Assembly (NCBI GenBank): GCA_965204525.1
Contig: OZ241994.1
Coordinates: 2,046,001 to 2,110,000 of the forward strand
Length of the DNA: 64,000 bases
Direction: 5' to 3'
Source: Bin5 sp965204525
GTDB taxonomy: Bacteria; Chloroflexota; Anaerolineae; Caldilineales; Caldilineaceae
In this document: positions 54,864-63,280 of the stretch, piece after piece
Numbering within the stretch: position 1 is the first letter of the stretch
Layout of the letters: every line of letters begins with the position of its first letter
Program-made: the position numbers and the translations under genes
The notes under the pieces: generated by a model
Databases searched by the model: none
Told to the model about the DNA's origin: nothing
What the model saw: the letters and a program-made list of their open reading frames with translations, nothing else

Positions 54864-55276
54864 TGGTTAGGAGTCGTTGACATTTCAATGAAGCAGGCAA
54901 GATCCGCGCAATCGAAAGCGGGAACGTAAAATTTTTTTCTCGCAAACACTCGTAAACGCTCGTGGATCTCTCGTAAACGCTTGTACGAGCGTTTACCTGT
55001 TCCCTACGAGTTCCCGTACGAGCGCCCCACCTGTGTTCAGGCAGCGCCCAGCCCCGCTTTTCGTGCAGTTACCCTGAAACTGTGTCTCTTCAGCCCGCTT
55101 TGAAACCCCGCAATGCGCCCGCCGAAGGGCGGGGCCACGGGGCAAAGCCACCGAACGCAGCCGGAAGAGCTTGCCTTCTCGACACACCTTGAAAATGTAA
55201 ACGAACCCTGGGAAACTTTAGAGAATGGAGGTGAGGGTCATTCGCGGAGGGACACGAAGGGGCACTAAGGAGTGTG
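54864..55276. other. Convergent intergenic region with iteron-like repeats
   Basis: About 410 bases between the convergent GNAT and rRNA methyltransferase genes. Apart from the repeat cluster at 54939-54996, no CDS or RNA is recognised. A GCCCGCC-GAA-GGGCGGGGC hairpin-like word lies near 55117-55135. Confidence 0.45.
54939..54996. repeat. Three direct 12-mer repeats plus an inverted copy (iteron-like)
   Basis: CTCGCAAACACT at 54939, CTCGTAAACGCT at 54949 and again at 54970, then the inverted AGCGTTTAC at 54988-54996. The last direct copy and the inverted copy form a 9-bp stem (GTAAACGCT/AGCGTTTAC) with a 6-base loop. The cluster lies between convergent genes and resembles protein-binding iterons more than a terminator. 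Function unknown. Confidence 0.7.
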
Positions 55277-56131
55277 TCACTCTTTTCTTATGATGTAGAC
55301 GAGTTCGGAGAGATAGGAGAGGGAGTCGGCTTGCCAGCCGGCTTTTTTGATCTGGGAAAGGAGGTTGGTTGCGTAGTGTTGCGCCATGCCCTGTTTGCGG
55401 CCGGCGAGGGTGTGGTTGGGGAATGAGACGATGAGGATGGGGGCGTCGATCTGGTGGAGGAGGCGTTCGCCGGCGCCGCTTTCGATCTGTTCGAGGCAGG
55501 GCACTGTTTTGAGGAGGAAGGCGATGTCGGCTGGGGGTGTGCTCATGTCGTCGAGGGCGTTGCGCTGTGTGGCGGCGCCGGCGTAGCCCATGGCGTCGAA
55601 GAAGCGGTTAAGGAAGTCGATCTGGTCGGCGAATATGTCGAATGCGAAGTACTGCACGTCAGGGGAGATTGGCATCCAGGGCCGGGCCAGGGGATGCAGT
55701 CCACAGGCGATGTCGAGGACGGAGCGGACGGAAGGAAGCTGCTGAAAGAGCTGCGGATAGAGCGTGTCGAGGATGGGGAGCCTCTCGTGGGTTGAGGCGT
55801 GGGCGGCCATAAGGCGGCGCAGTAGCGCACGTACCGTTGGGTCGGCGGAAGGGGCGCTGTCGGGACCGCGTTTGGCGGCGGCAACAGTTGTTTTCAGCTC
55901 GTGAAGGGCGTCGTCGTAGTTGAGATTGCGGCGAATGTAGGCGGCGGCGCTCTGGTGGAGCCGGTTTTTGGCCGCTTTGACGGCCTCTTTCAGGGTGCGG
56001 CCCTTGGCGAGTTCGGCAGCGGCGATGTCGCGTGCCAGGCCGGGATGGATGCAGCGATATTTGCGGGCGGCCAGAATCGTAGCCAGCGCCTGATCGAGCT
56101 GGTCGTCGGGCTGCTGGGCGGCGGAATTCAT
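55277..56131 (-). CDS. 16S rRNA (m7G1405) methyltransferase-like protein (ArmA/RmtB family)
   Basis: A 284-residue protein clearly related to the FmrO/ArmA/RmtB aminoglycoside-resistance methyltransferases, which methylate G1405 of 16S rRNA and block 4,6-disubstituted 2-deoxystreptamine drugs. Matching blocks are AARKYRCIHP near 21-30, HASTHERLPILDTLY at 111-125, the SAM-binding VLDIACGLHPLA at 138-149, and SFPNHTLAGRKQGM at 236-249. Length equals the family's. ATG 56131 has AAGAAG upstream. It is downstream of smpB on the same strand (79-base gap), so it may be a housekeeping chromosomal member rather than a recent acquisition; codon use looks like its neighbours. Confidence 0.85.
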   Translation of the reverse strand: MNSAAQQPDDQLDQALATILAARKYRCIHPGLARDIAAAELAKGRTLKEAVKAAKNRLHQSAAAYIRRNLNYDDALHELKTTVAAAKRGPDSAPSADPTVRALLRRLMAAHASTHERLPILDTLYPQLFQQLPSVRSVLDIACGLHPLARPWMPISPDVQYFAFDIFADQIDFLNRFFDAMGYAGAATQRNALDDMSTPPADIAFLLKTVPCLEQIESGAGERLLHQIDAPILIVSFPNHTLAGRKQGMAQHYATNLLSQIKKAGWQADSLSYLSELVYIIRKE

Positions 56132-56210
56132 CTTCTTAGTGGATACTGGATCGCTGAAGGCCGGACGGGAGGGACTGAACGCCGTTGCTGCGCAGGTATC
56201 ACTCTACCGG

Positions 56211-56717
56211 CTAGCCGCGCCCGTTGCCGTCGCGGTACTGTTGTTTCAGGGCGCGGTTTACGTCGCGTTCGGCGTCGCGTCTGGCGATCGACTGACGTTT
56301 GTCGTACTGCCGTTTGCCGCGTACGAGGGCGATCTGGACCTTGGCGAGGCCGGCGTTGTTGATGTACATGCGCAGGGGGATGATGGTCCAGTTGCGCTGG
56401 GTGGCGCGCGCGTGCAGGTGATCGATCTGGCGTCTGTGGAGTAACAGCTTGCGGGAGCGGGTCTCCTCGTGGTTGGAGCGATTGCCGTGTCGATACTGAG
56501 CGATGTGCACGCCCATGAGCCAGGCCTCGCCGTCGCGGACGAGAACGAAGCCCTCGCGCAGATTCACGGAGCCGACGCGCACGGACTTGATCTCGGTGCC
56601 TGTAAGGGCGATGCCGGCTTCGAAGGTCTCTTCTATGAAGTAGTCGTGGCGCGCCTTGCGATTTGTGGCGACGGTGCGGGGACCGGTCGGCGCGGTCTGT
56701 TGCTTCTTTTTGGCCAA
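56211..56717 (-). CDS. smpB: SsrA-binding protein SmpB
   Basis: A 168-residue tmRNA partner for trans-translation of stalled ribosomes. NRKARHDYFIEETFEAGIAL, GTEIKSVRVGSVNLREGFVL and the C-terminal RGKRQYDKRQSIARRDAERD are diagnostic; the basic tail enters the mRNA channel. The N-terminal KKKQQTAPTGPRT lead is a little long. Between an S41 protease (32-base gap) and the rRNA methyltransferase, a ribosome-related grouping. tmRNA itself (ssrA) is not seen in the window. Confidence 0.96.
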   Translation of the reverse strand: MAKKKQQTAPTGPRTVATNRKARHDYFIEETFEAGIALTGTEIKSVRVGSVNLREGFVLVRDGEAWLMGVHIAQYRHGNRSNHEETRSRKLLLHRRQIDHLHARATQRNWTIIPLRMYINNAGLAKVQIALVRGKRQYDKRQSIARRDAERDVNRALKQQYRDGNGRG

Positions 56718-56749
56718 TGTCTTTTTTAGTGGTCGGTGGGAGTGTCTCG

Positions 56750-58054
56750 TTACTCCCCGGTTCCAAGTAGCTCGAGGGCGCGATCGAGTTGCGGGTCTTC
56801 CTCGTTTTCGACCTGCTCGTTGGTTTCCTCGACGACGATGTCGGGTTCCAACCCGGTGGCGTCGATGGACCGATCTGACGGCGTGTACCAGAGGGCGATC
56901 GTCACGCGGAGAAGGCTTTCATCGCTGAGGGTATGGGGCAGCTGGACGCTGCCCTTGCCGAAGGTTGTCACGCCGACCAGACGGGCGCGCCCGACGTCCT
57001 GGAGGGCGCCGGCGACGATTTCACTGGCGCTTGCGCTGCCTTTGTTGACGAGCACGATCATGGGCAGGTCGTCGGGTACGAGGGCACTGCCTTCGGTGTT
57101 GTAGATCTCCTCGGTGCCGTCGCTGAAGCGTTCGATGAGCACGCGCTCGTCTTCGAGGAAGACGCTGGTCACCCTGATGGCCTCGCGCAGGAGGCCGCCG
57201 GGATTTCCGCGCAGGTCGAAGATCAGGCCCTGGATGTCGTCGGTCAGAAGGTTCTCGAGTTCGTCGCGCAGCTTCTCGCCGGCATCGACCGAAAACCGCG
57301 TGAGAGCGACATAGGCGAATTCGTCATTGTCGCCGTAGAGTTCACTCTTGACGACCGGTACATCGATCACGGCGCGGGTGACGGGAAACTCCAGCGGATC
57401 GTCGAGCCCTTCGCGACGGACGGTCAGGTGGACTTCAGTGCCCTTCGGCCCCTTGATCCGGTTGATCGCTTCGTTCAGGCCGTTCAGCTCGGCCACGTCC
57501 TGGCCGTTGATGGCGATGATCAGATCGCCGCGGCGGATACCGGCGTTCCAGGCCGGTTGATCCTTAAACGGTTCGATAATGCGAACCGCGCTTTCGTCCT
57601 CGGCCCATTCCACCATTGCGCCGATGCCTTCGAAGCTGCCCTCGATGCTTTCCATGAAGCTGGAGGCTTCATCCGGGTTCAGAAAGCCGGTGTTCCTGTC
57701 TTTGAGTGTTTCCAGCACGCCGCGAATGGCGCCGTAACTGCGTTCCTTGGGCGAGGGCAGTTCTCCGTAATAGTCCTCTTCGACCAGCTCCATCGCTTCC
57801 CAGAAAATATCCAGGTCATCGGGCGCGAGAGCGCGATCGGTCTCGGCTGCGACCACGGTGGAGCCGGCGGTCTCGCCGTCGTTACTTAAGCGGCCGATCA
57901 TAAAGCCGAAGCCGGAGCCGGCCGTGAAGATTACGGCGGCGATCAGGAAGACGGCGCAGCCGGTAAGTTGCAGCTTCTGACGGGAGGAGATCCGTTTTCC
58001 CAGACTGAGCCTGGTCAGTGCAGTCTGTTCAACACTCTTACGCATACGGTGCAT
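56750..58054 (-). CDS. S41 family C-terminal processing peptidase
   Basis: A 434-residue protease with an N-terminal membrane anchor (about residues 31-55), a PDZ domain (GIGAMVEWAEDESAVRIIEP to NGQDVAELNGLN) and a Tsp-like catalytic core. The Ser is in NKGSASASEIVAGALQD and the Lys in TTFGKGSVQL, the Ser/Lys dyad. CtpA-type enzymes cleave exported proteins near their C-termini. The active site is intact. First gene of a minus-strand run with smpB and the rRNA methyltransferase. Confidence 0.93.
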   Translation of the reverse strand: MHRMRKSVEQTALTRLSLGKRISSRQKLQLTGCAVFLIAAVIFTAGSGFGFMIGRLSNDGETAGSTVVAAETDRALAPDDLDIFWEAMELVEEDYYGELPSPKERSYGAIRGVLETLKDRNTGFLNPDEASSFMESIEGSFEGIGAMVEWAEDESAVRIIEPFKDQPAWNAGIRRGDLIIAINGQDVAELNGLNEAINRIKGPKGTEVHLTVRREGLDDPLEFPVTRAVIDVPVVKSELYGDNDEFAYVALTRFSVDAGEKLRDELENLLTDDIQGLIFDLRGNPGGLLREAIRVTSVFLEDERVLIERFSDGTEEIYNTEGSALVPDDLPMIVLVNKGSASASEIVAGALQDVGRARLVGVTTFGKGSVQLPHTLSDESLLRVTIALWYTPSDRSIDATGLEPDIVVEETNEQVENEEDPQLDRALELLGTGE

Positions 58055-58425
58055 CCTGGGCCGGTTCGGTTAGGGCGAACTGCCGCGACGGAGCCGCCCG
58101 CTGTCCCCTGGGACGAAACGAGTCTGACAGGAAGTCGCTTTGGAACGAATGAACTTCCAGAGATTCTACCATATGGGGTGTTGGCGGAAAAGCAATCCAG
58201 CATCCAAAGGGCAGTTTTCAGTAACACCACTCGGGCTGGGTGCTGGAATCTGGGAAGGTGAGGAGTGAGGGTCGCATTGCATAGATGATTGAATTGGGAT
58301 TCTTGAGAGGGTGAGGAAGGGGGCTATAATTGGGAAGACGAATGTACTTCAGGTAGGTGATTGGGCGCACTCTTGGGTGGAGCCGTTGGACAAAAGTGAC
58401 AACAGTAAATGCCGGAGGGGAAGAG
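58055..58425. other. Divergent intergenic region, nothing distinctive
   Basis: About 370 bases between the leftward S41 operon and the rightward RraA-like gene. GGTGAGGAGTGAGGG at 58257-58271 recalls the 14-bp repeat at 22.7 kb. No gene or strong regulatory structure is recognised. Confidence 0.4.
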
Positions 58426-59160
58426 ATGACGATCAGGACGGAGGATATTCAGCGACCGCCGCGGACGCTGGTTGAGGGGCTGGCGGAGATTGGGTCGGCC
58501 ACTGCCAGCGGGGAGCTGAGCCGGCTGGGCATCAGCGACCCGCAGATTCGGGGGCCGCAGCCATGGACGCCCGGAAAGGTCGCGGCAGGGCCGGCGCTGA
58601 CGCTCCAGTTCATGCCCAAGCGGGAGGACCAGTACAGCGTAGACGAATACAACGACCCGGAGAAGCAGCTTCACCGCCACGTCCTGTACCATACACAGCC
58701 GGGGGATATGGTGGTCGTTGACGCGAGAGCGAATATGGCGAGCGGGGTGTTCGGCGAGATGATGCTGACCTATTTTCAGGGCCGGGGCGGCGCCGGGGTG
58801 GTCATCGACGGCTGCATACGCGACTACCCCAAGGCGCAGGAGCTGGAACTGGGGCTGTGGCTGCGGGGGGTGACGCCGAACTTCCACACACAGACGAACA
58901 TTTTCCCCTTTGCGGTGAATGTGCCGGTGGCCTGCGGCGATACGCTGGTGATGCCGGGCGACATCGTGATCGCGGATGACGACGGCGTGGTGGTCGTACC
59001 GGTTGCGCTGGCTCCGGAGCTGCTGGATAAGGCCGGCGAGCACGCGGAGTGGGAGGAGTTTTCGCGGATGAGGCTGGCCGAGGGGGGAGACCTGCGCAAG
59101 TACTATCCGCTGCGTGAGGATGCACAGGCGGAATACGAGGCCTGGAAGGAACAACAGTAG
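58426..59160 (+). CDS. RraA-like / HMG aldolase family protein
   Basis: A 244-residue protein. Markers include KVAAGPALTLQFMPKREDQY, GDMVVVDARANMASGVFGEM, FQGRGGAGVVIDGCIRDYPK with the Arg-Asp pair, and GDTLVMPGDIVIADDDGVVV. This set is typical of the aldolase/oxaloacetate decarboxylase branch rather than true RraA. ATG 58426 has GGGGAAGAG upstream. It differs considerably from the family member at 22 kb. Substrate is unknown; related enzymes cleave 4-hydroxy-2-oxo-acids. Confidence 0.85.
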   Translation: MTIRTEDIQRPPRTLVEGLAEIGSATASGELSRLGISDPQIRGPQPWTPGKVAAGPALTLQFMPKREDQYSVDEYNDPEKQLHRHVLYHTQPGDMVVVDARANMASGVFGEMMLTYFQGRGGAGVVIDGCIRDYPKAQELELGLWLRGVTPNFHTQTNIFPFAVNVPVACGDTLVMPGDIVIADDDGVVVVPVALAPELLDKAGEHAEWEEFSRMRLAEGGDLRKYYPLREDAQAEYEAWKEQQ

Positions 59161-59295
59161 TCGGTGGTCAGCAGTCAGTGGTCAGAACTGCAGTGGCTGA
59201 TGGTTGGTAGTCCAGTTTCGGTGGAAGAGGCGGGGGTGAAGAGAACGGCTCGTCATGTGGTATTATCGGGGTGTCGCCGTACGATTCTGAAAGGG

Positions 59296-59823
59296 ATGGG
59301 TAGCGTTCCGGTGTCTTCGTTTGCCGAATCCAGGAGAATGCCCGGCAGTGAGTGGTTGAAGAACAGGCCGCGACTGTTGGAGGGCGTATATGCGGGCTCA
59401 AAGTCGGCCTTGCAGCTGCTCTACCCGCTGCTGAAGCGGGTTCTGCCGGCGGGGTTCAGGGAACGCGTTTTCGTTTGGAGCGAAGAGGTATCGAAGGGCT
59501 ATCTCTTCAACTGCCAGATGTGCGGGCAGTGCATCTTGCACAGCACAGGCATGACCTGCCCGATGAACTGCCCGAAAAACCTGCGCAACGGGCCTTGCGG
59601 CGGCGTGCGGCAGAACGGGCACTGCGAGGTGATCCCGGAGATGCCGTGCGTGTGGGTGCAGGCGTGGCAGCGGGACGCGCAGATGGGGCGCTACGGGGGC
59701 GAGATCCAGCTACTGCAGCCGCCTGTTAACCGCGCCCTGCAGAACAGCAGCGCGTGGCTGAACCTGCTGGAGGGAGCCGACGCGCAGCGGCCTTCCGGCT
59801 GGTCAACGATTGAGCTGGAGTAG
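59296..59823 (+). CDS. MTHFR C-terminal-domain protein (Cys-rich partner of MTHFR)
   Basis: A protein of about 175 residues with the Cys-rich block CQMCGQCILHSTGMTCPMNC, then NGPCGGVRQNGHCEV, which matches the C-terminal zinc/iron-sulphur-binding domain that accompanies short methylenetetrahydrofolate reductases in acetogens and Chloroflexota. The gene for such an MTHFR follows after 95 bases. The start is uncertain: ATG 59296 after AAAGGG, or ATG 59338. In acetogens such a partner (MetV) supports electron transfer to MetF; this is the likely role. Confidence 0.85.
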   Translation: MGSVPVSSFAESRRMPGSEWLKNRPRLLEGVYAGSKSALQLLYPLLKRVLPAGFRERVFVWSEEVSKGYLFNCQMCGQCILHSTGMTCPMNCPKNLRNGPCGGVRQNGHCEVIPEMPCVWVQAWQRDAQMGRYGGEIQLLQPPVNRALQNSSAWLNLLEGADAQRPSGWSTIELE

Positions 59824-59918
59824 AGAGGTCTGGCGCAAGCCTGCTCCGTGCGCCTCTCGTAAGCCGAGACTCGCATCGCATTCCTCTGACTTGGAAAACC
59901 CACCTCCTTAACGTACTC

Positions 59919-60890
59919 ATGGCAGATTCAGACCAGACTCCTTCTCCCGGTGACTGGGAACGACAAAGCGGCGAATCCCGACTACTGCAGGTCTTGGAGG
60001 CCGGCCATTTCGCGGTGACGGCGGAACTGAACGCGCCGGATTCAGCTGATCCGAAGGATGTCTACGCCAATCTCGCGGCGCTGGGGGACGTATGCGACGG
60101 CATCAATGCGACGGACGGTTCGGGCGCGAACTGCCATATGAGCAGTGTGGCCTGTTGTGCCCTGATGGCGCGGGCAGGCTATGAGCCGGTCCTGCAGATG
60201 GGTTGCCGGGACCGCAATCGGATTGCGATTCAGGGCGATCTGCTGGGCGCGGCGGCGCTGGGCGTGCGCAACGTGCTCTGCCTGACAGGCGACGACGTGA
60301 GCGCGGGCGATCAGCCGGAGGCGCGTCGGGTGTTCGATTTTGACGCGCTGCATCTGCTGCGTACGGCCCGGATTATGCGGGACCAGGGGGTCCTGCTCAG
60401 TGGGCGCAAGTTGACGACGCCGCCCGACTTTTTCCTGGGCGCGGCTGCGAACCCGTTTGTACCGCCGCAGGACCTGCGGCATTTGCGTCTGGCGAAGAAG
60501 ATCGAGGCGGGCGCGCAGTTCATCCAGACACAGTACTGCTATGACGTGCCGGTTTTCGAGTCGTTCATGCGCCGGGCGCGGGATATGGGGCTGCATGAGA
60601 AGGTCTATTTGCTGGTAGGCGTGGGGCCGCTGCGCTCGGAGCGGGCGGCGGAGTTCATGCGCAGCCGGGTGCCGGGCGTGCATATCCCGGATGCGGTGGT
60701 GGACAGGCTGGCGAAGACGCCGCGGAAGGGAAAGCGGGCGGAGGGCATCCGGATCTGCGTGGAGATCATTGAGGAGGTGAAGCAGATTGAAGGGGTGCAT
60801 GGGGTCCATATCATGGCGTACCGGCAGGAGGAGGCGGTGCCGGAGATTGTGGAGCGGGCGGGGATATTGCGGGAGAAGCCGAAGAAATAA
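59919..60890 (+). CDS. metF: Methylenetetrahydrofolate reductase family protein
   Basis: A 323-residue TIM-barrel flavoprotein reducing methylene-THF to methyl-THF. FAVTAELNAPDSADP contains the catalytic Glu region, NVLCLTGDDVSAGDQPEARR binds flavin, and KIEAGAQFIQTQYCYD is the characteristic TQ motif. Slightly longer than classic MetF. The upstream Cys-rich gene supplies the partner domain, so this is a two-subunit MTHFR. A terminator follows. Confidence 0.92.
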   Translation: MADSDQTPSPGDWERQSGESRLLQVLEAGHFAVTAELNAPDSADPKDVYANLAALGDVCDGINATDGSGANCHMSSVACCALMARAGYEPVLQMGCRDRNRIAIQGDLLGAAALGVRNVLCLTGDDVSAGDQPEARRVFDFDALHLLRTARIMRDQGVLLSGRKLTTPPDFFLGAAANPFVPPQDLRHLRLAKKIEAGAQFIQTQYCYDVPVFESFMRRARDMGLHEKVYLLVGVGPLRSERAAEFMRSRVPGVHIPDAVVDRLAKTPRKGKRAEGIRICVEIIEEVKQIEGVHGVHIMAYRQEEAVPEIVERAGILREKPKK

Positions 60891-60915
60891 ATTGACTTCA
60901 GACCACATATTGAGA

Positions 60916-60941
60916 GCTACCGTGACCGGTAGCGCTTTTTT
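60916..60941 (+). terminator. Rho-independent terminator after metF
   Basis: GCTACCG at 60916-60922 pairs with CGGTAGC at 60927-60933 across a TGAC loop, followed by GC and a run of six T. It ends the MTHFR transcript before the promoter of the peptide importer. Confidence 0.85.
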
Positions 60942-60980
60942 GTCGCCTTCCGAAAGGGAAAAGAGGGAGAAAAAACCTGT

Positions 60981-61009
60981 TTGTCAAGCATTGTTTTGCC
61001 GAGTATACT
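60981..61009 (+). promoter_or_regulatory. Sigma-70-like promoter of the peptide ABC importer
   Basis: TTGTCA at 60981-60986 and TATACT at 61004-61009 with a 17-base spacer, about 100 bases upstream of the solute-binding protein start and directly after the metF terminator. This is the best consensus match I find in the window. Confidence 0.65.
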
Positions 61010-61110
61010 TTATATAGGTTTTTGATATTTTGGCTCCAGTCTGGTTCTCCGTTGATTCCTTTTGCCAAGCGCAGCGCGTAACTCAATCCAACCTAGAAGA
61101 GGAGCGAACC

Positions 61111-63102
61111 ATGAAGAAGCATGTGATCACTCGACGCCAATTCATTCGCGTGTCCAGCATGACCGTCCTCGGAAGCGCGCTGGTCGCCTGTGGTGCGCCC
61201 GCAGCGCCCGCCGAGGAACTGGCGGAAGCACAGGCAGAGACCGAAGCGGCATCAGAGCTGCCGGCCGCTACTTCAGGTCAGTACTCGGAGAGCCCCACAA
61301 GCGCCGAACTGGTTAGTGCCGGTGAACTGCCTCCCGTTGATGAGCGGTTGCCCACGAATCCGCTCGTGTGGGCGGACTACGATGTCGTCGCGATGGAGAA
61401 GGAGCAGGGCCAATACGGCGGCACCGTCCGCATTGGCAATGCGGGCGGCATCAACGGCCTCGCCACCTTTGGATTGGCCCGCTACACGGCTGACGATACC
61501 CGCACATTCGTAGCCGACATGGCCGAGAGCTGGGAGGTCTCAGACGACGCCACCAGCTTCACGTTCCACCTGCGCGAAGGCCACAAGTGGTCCGACGGCA
61601 CCCCCCTCACGGCCCACGATATGCAGTGGTATTACGACAATGTCATCCACTCGGAGTATCTCGATGCGCCGATGGGCTGGGCAGGCATGGAGACAACGAC
61701 CGACAGAATCGTGGCCGTGGACGACTTCACCGTCCGCTTTGAGTTTGCGAAGCCAAACTCGCTCTTCCTCGAACTGAGTCGCGGCGTTGCCGGCGGCGAA
61801 GCCGGTCTGTGGAGCCAGTCAGCGCCCCACTACGTGCAGAAGTACCATCCCGACTACAACCGGATGGACAAGTATGACGATCCCAAGGAGCAGTTCCAGA
61901 AGGAGGTGCAGGACCGACTGCCCTTCCGGATGACGATTCAGGACCCCGAGCGCCCGGTACTGTGGGGCTGGAAGCCGTCCGAATACGCTGAGGGGCAGAT
62001 CGCCCGCCTCGACCGTAACCACTATTTCCACTGCGTCGACCGCTGGGGTCAGCAGATGCCCTATATCGAAGTGATGGAGAACCTTCTGCTTGGCTCACGC
62101 GACAAGGATGTCATTTTGCTCAAACTGGTCGCGGGGGAGACCCACTGGGAGCGCCGTCTCGGCTCTGTTACCGACGTACCATTCCTTAACGAACAGGCCG
62201 GCGACACGCTCGACTTCATCTACACGATCAAGCCCGAGGGCGCACAGCAGGGCATCTATTTCAGCGCACACGCCGATGATGAAAACATGGACGCCCTCCT
62301 CAAGCAGGCCGATTTCCGCCGCGCGCTCTCTATCGCAATCGATCGCGCCACCATCAACGAGACCGCCTACTTCGGCCTGGGCAAGATCGGCCACGGCTTC
62401 AGCCTGCCCGGTGTCTTCGACCCCGAGATCGATGGCAAGTGGGTCGAATACAATCCCGAAGCTGCATCGCAGATGCTGGACGACCTGGGAATTACGGAGA
62501 GAGACGACGAAGGCTTCCGCACCTACGAAAACGGCGAAACCATGACCTTCATTCTCGGCTCCGCTCCCGGATGGCATCCCGGCGCGCAGGAGTCGGCGGA
62601 GATCGCGGCGGAGGGCTGGAACGCAATTGGACTGCGTACTGTCGTCACCGTTGCGTCGCCCGGCGACATGATCGCCGAGTGGAGAGAGGGAATTTCGCAT
62701 GCCTATGTTCGTTCCAGCATTGGCGGCGACGTCATGTTCGACCTCAAGCACAGCACGGGGCTGCGCTGGGGCGCGCCCTCCTATCGCTGGTGGGTGACAA
62801 GGGATTTGCCTGCTGACGAGGTCCAGGGCGTTGAGCCGCCGGACGATCTGAAATATTTCCTCGAACTGGGTGACAAGATTCTCAGCGTCATCAGCGAGGA
62901 AGAACGCGAAGATCTGATCCACGAGCGCCGCGTCTGGATGGCCGATACCTGCTGGTTTATCGGCATGGTCCAGACGGTGCCGCACGTCCTGGTCGCCAAC
63001 AAGAAGCTGCGCGGCATCTGGGGCAGGGAAGAGGAGATTCCCTGGAAACTCGGCGCGGGAGACGAGGAGTTCTGGCCGCGGTCCTGGTTCTGGACTGAAT
63101 AA
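61111..63102 (+). CDS. ABC transporter solute-binding lipoprotein, family 5 (peptide type)
   Basis: A 663-residue receptor with a Tat-type motif (ITRRQFIRVSS) and lipobox ending at Cys27 (LVACGAP), then an acidic Ala/Glu linker to about residue 60. The family 5 body is clear: FVADMAESWEVSDDATSFTF, REGHKWSDGTPLTAHDMQWY and RRALSIAIDRATINE. Length and motifs fit Dpp/Opp-type peptide or nickel/oligosaccharide receptors. ATG 61111 has GAGGAGCG upstream. It is followed by a hairpin and the DppB-type permease. Confidence 0.94.
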   Translation: MKKHVITRRQFIRVSSMTVLGSALVACGAPAAPAEELAEAQAETEAASELPAATSGQYSESPTSAELVSAGELPPVDERLPTNPLVWADYDVVAMEKEQGQYGGTVRIGNAGGINGLATFGLARYTADDTRTFVADMAESWEVSDDATSFTFHLREGHKWSDGTPLTAHDMQWYYDNVIHSEYLDAPMGWAGMETTTDRIVAVDDFTVRFEFAKPNSLFLELSRGVAGGEAGLWSQSAPHYVQKYHPDYNRMDKYDDPKEQFQKEVQDRLPFRMTIQDPERPVLWGWKPSEYAEGQIARLDRNHYFHCVDRWGQQMPYIEVMENLLLGSRDKDVILLKLVAGETHWERRLGSVTDVPFLNEQAGDTLDFIYTIKPEGAQQGIYFSAHADDENMDALLKQADFRRALSIAIDRATINETAYFGLGKIGHGFSLPGVFDPEIDGKWVEYNPEAASQMLDDLGITERDDEGFRTYENGETMTFILGSAPGWHPGAQESAEIAAEGWNAIGLRTVVTVASPGDMIAEWREGISHAYVRSSIGGDVMFDLKHSTGLRWGAPSYRWWVTRDLPADEVQGVEPPDDLKYFLELGDKILSVISEEEREDLIHERRVWMADTCWFIGMVQTVPHVLVANKKLRGIWGREEEIPWKLGAGDEEFWPRSWFWTE

Positions 63103-63170
63103 CAGTAGCCGCTTGTTTGCGGGCATTTCGCTGGCCGCCTTTCGACAACATGGCGTCATGTAGAATGCGG

Positions 63171-63230
63171 AGCCTTTCACAGATCTTCACTTGCAGGACA
63201 AGTCCGGCGATCTGTGAAAGGCTCTTTCTT
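63171..63230 (+). terminator. Long hairpin between solute-binding protein and permease genes
   Basis: AGCCTTTCACAGATC at 63171-63185 pairs exactly with GATCTGTGAAAGGCT at 63209-63223, 15 bp with a 23-base loop, followed by CTTTCTT. Such a structure after a receptor gene usually reduces read-through so that receptor is made in excess over permeases, and stabilises its mRNA. Confidence 0.8.
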
Positions 63231-63280
63231 GCCCGGCCGCGTCGTTCCGCCAATCACAAGCCGTACTCCTTTGGCATTCC

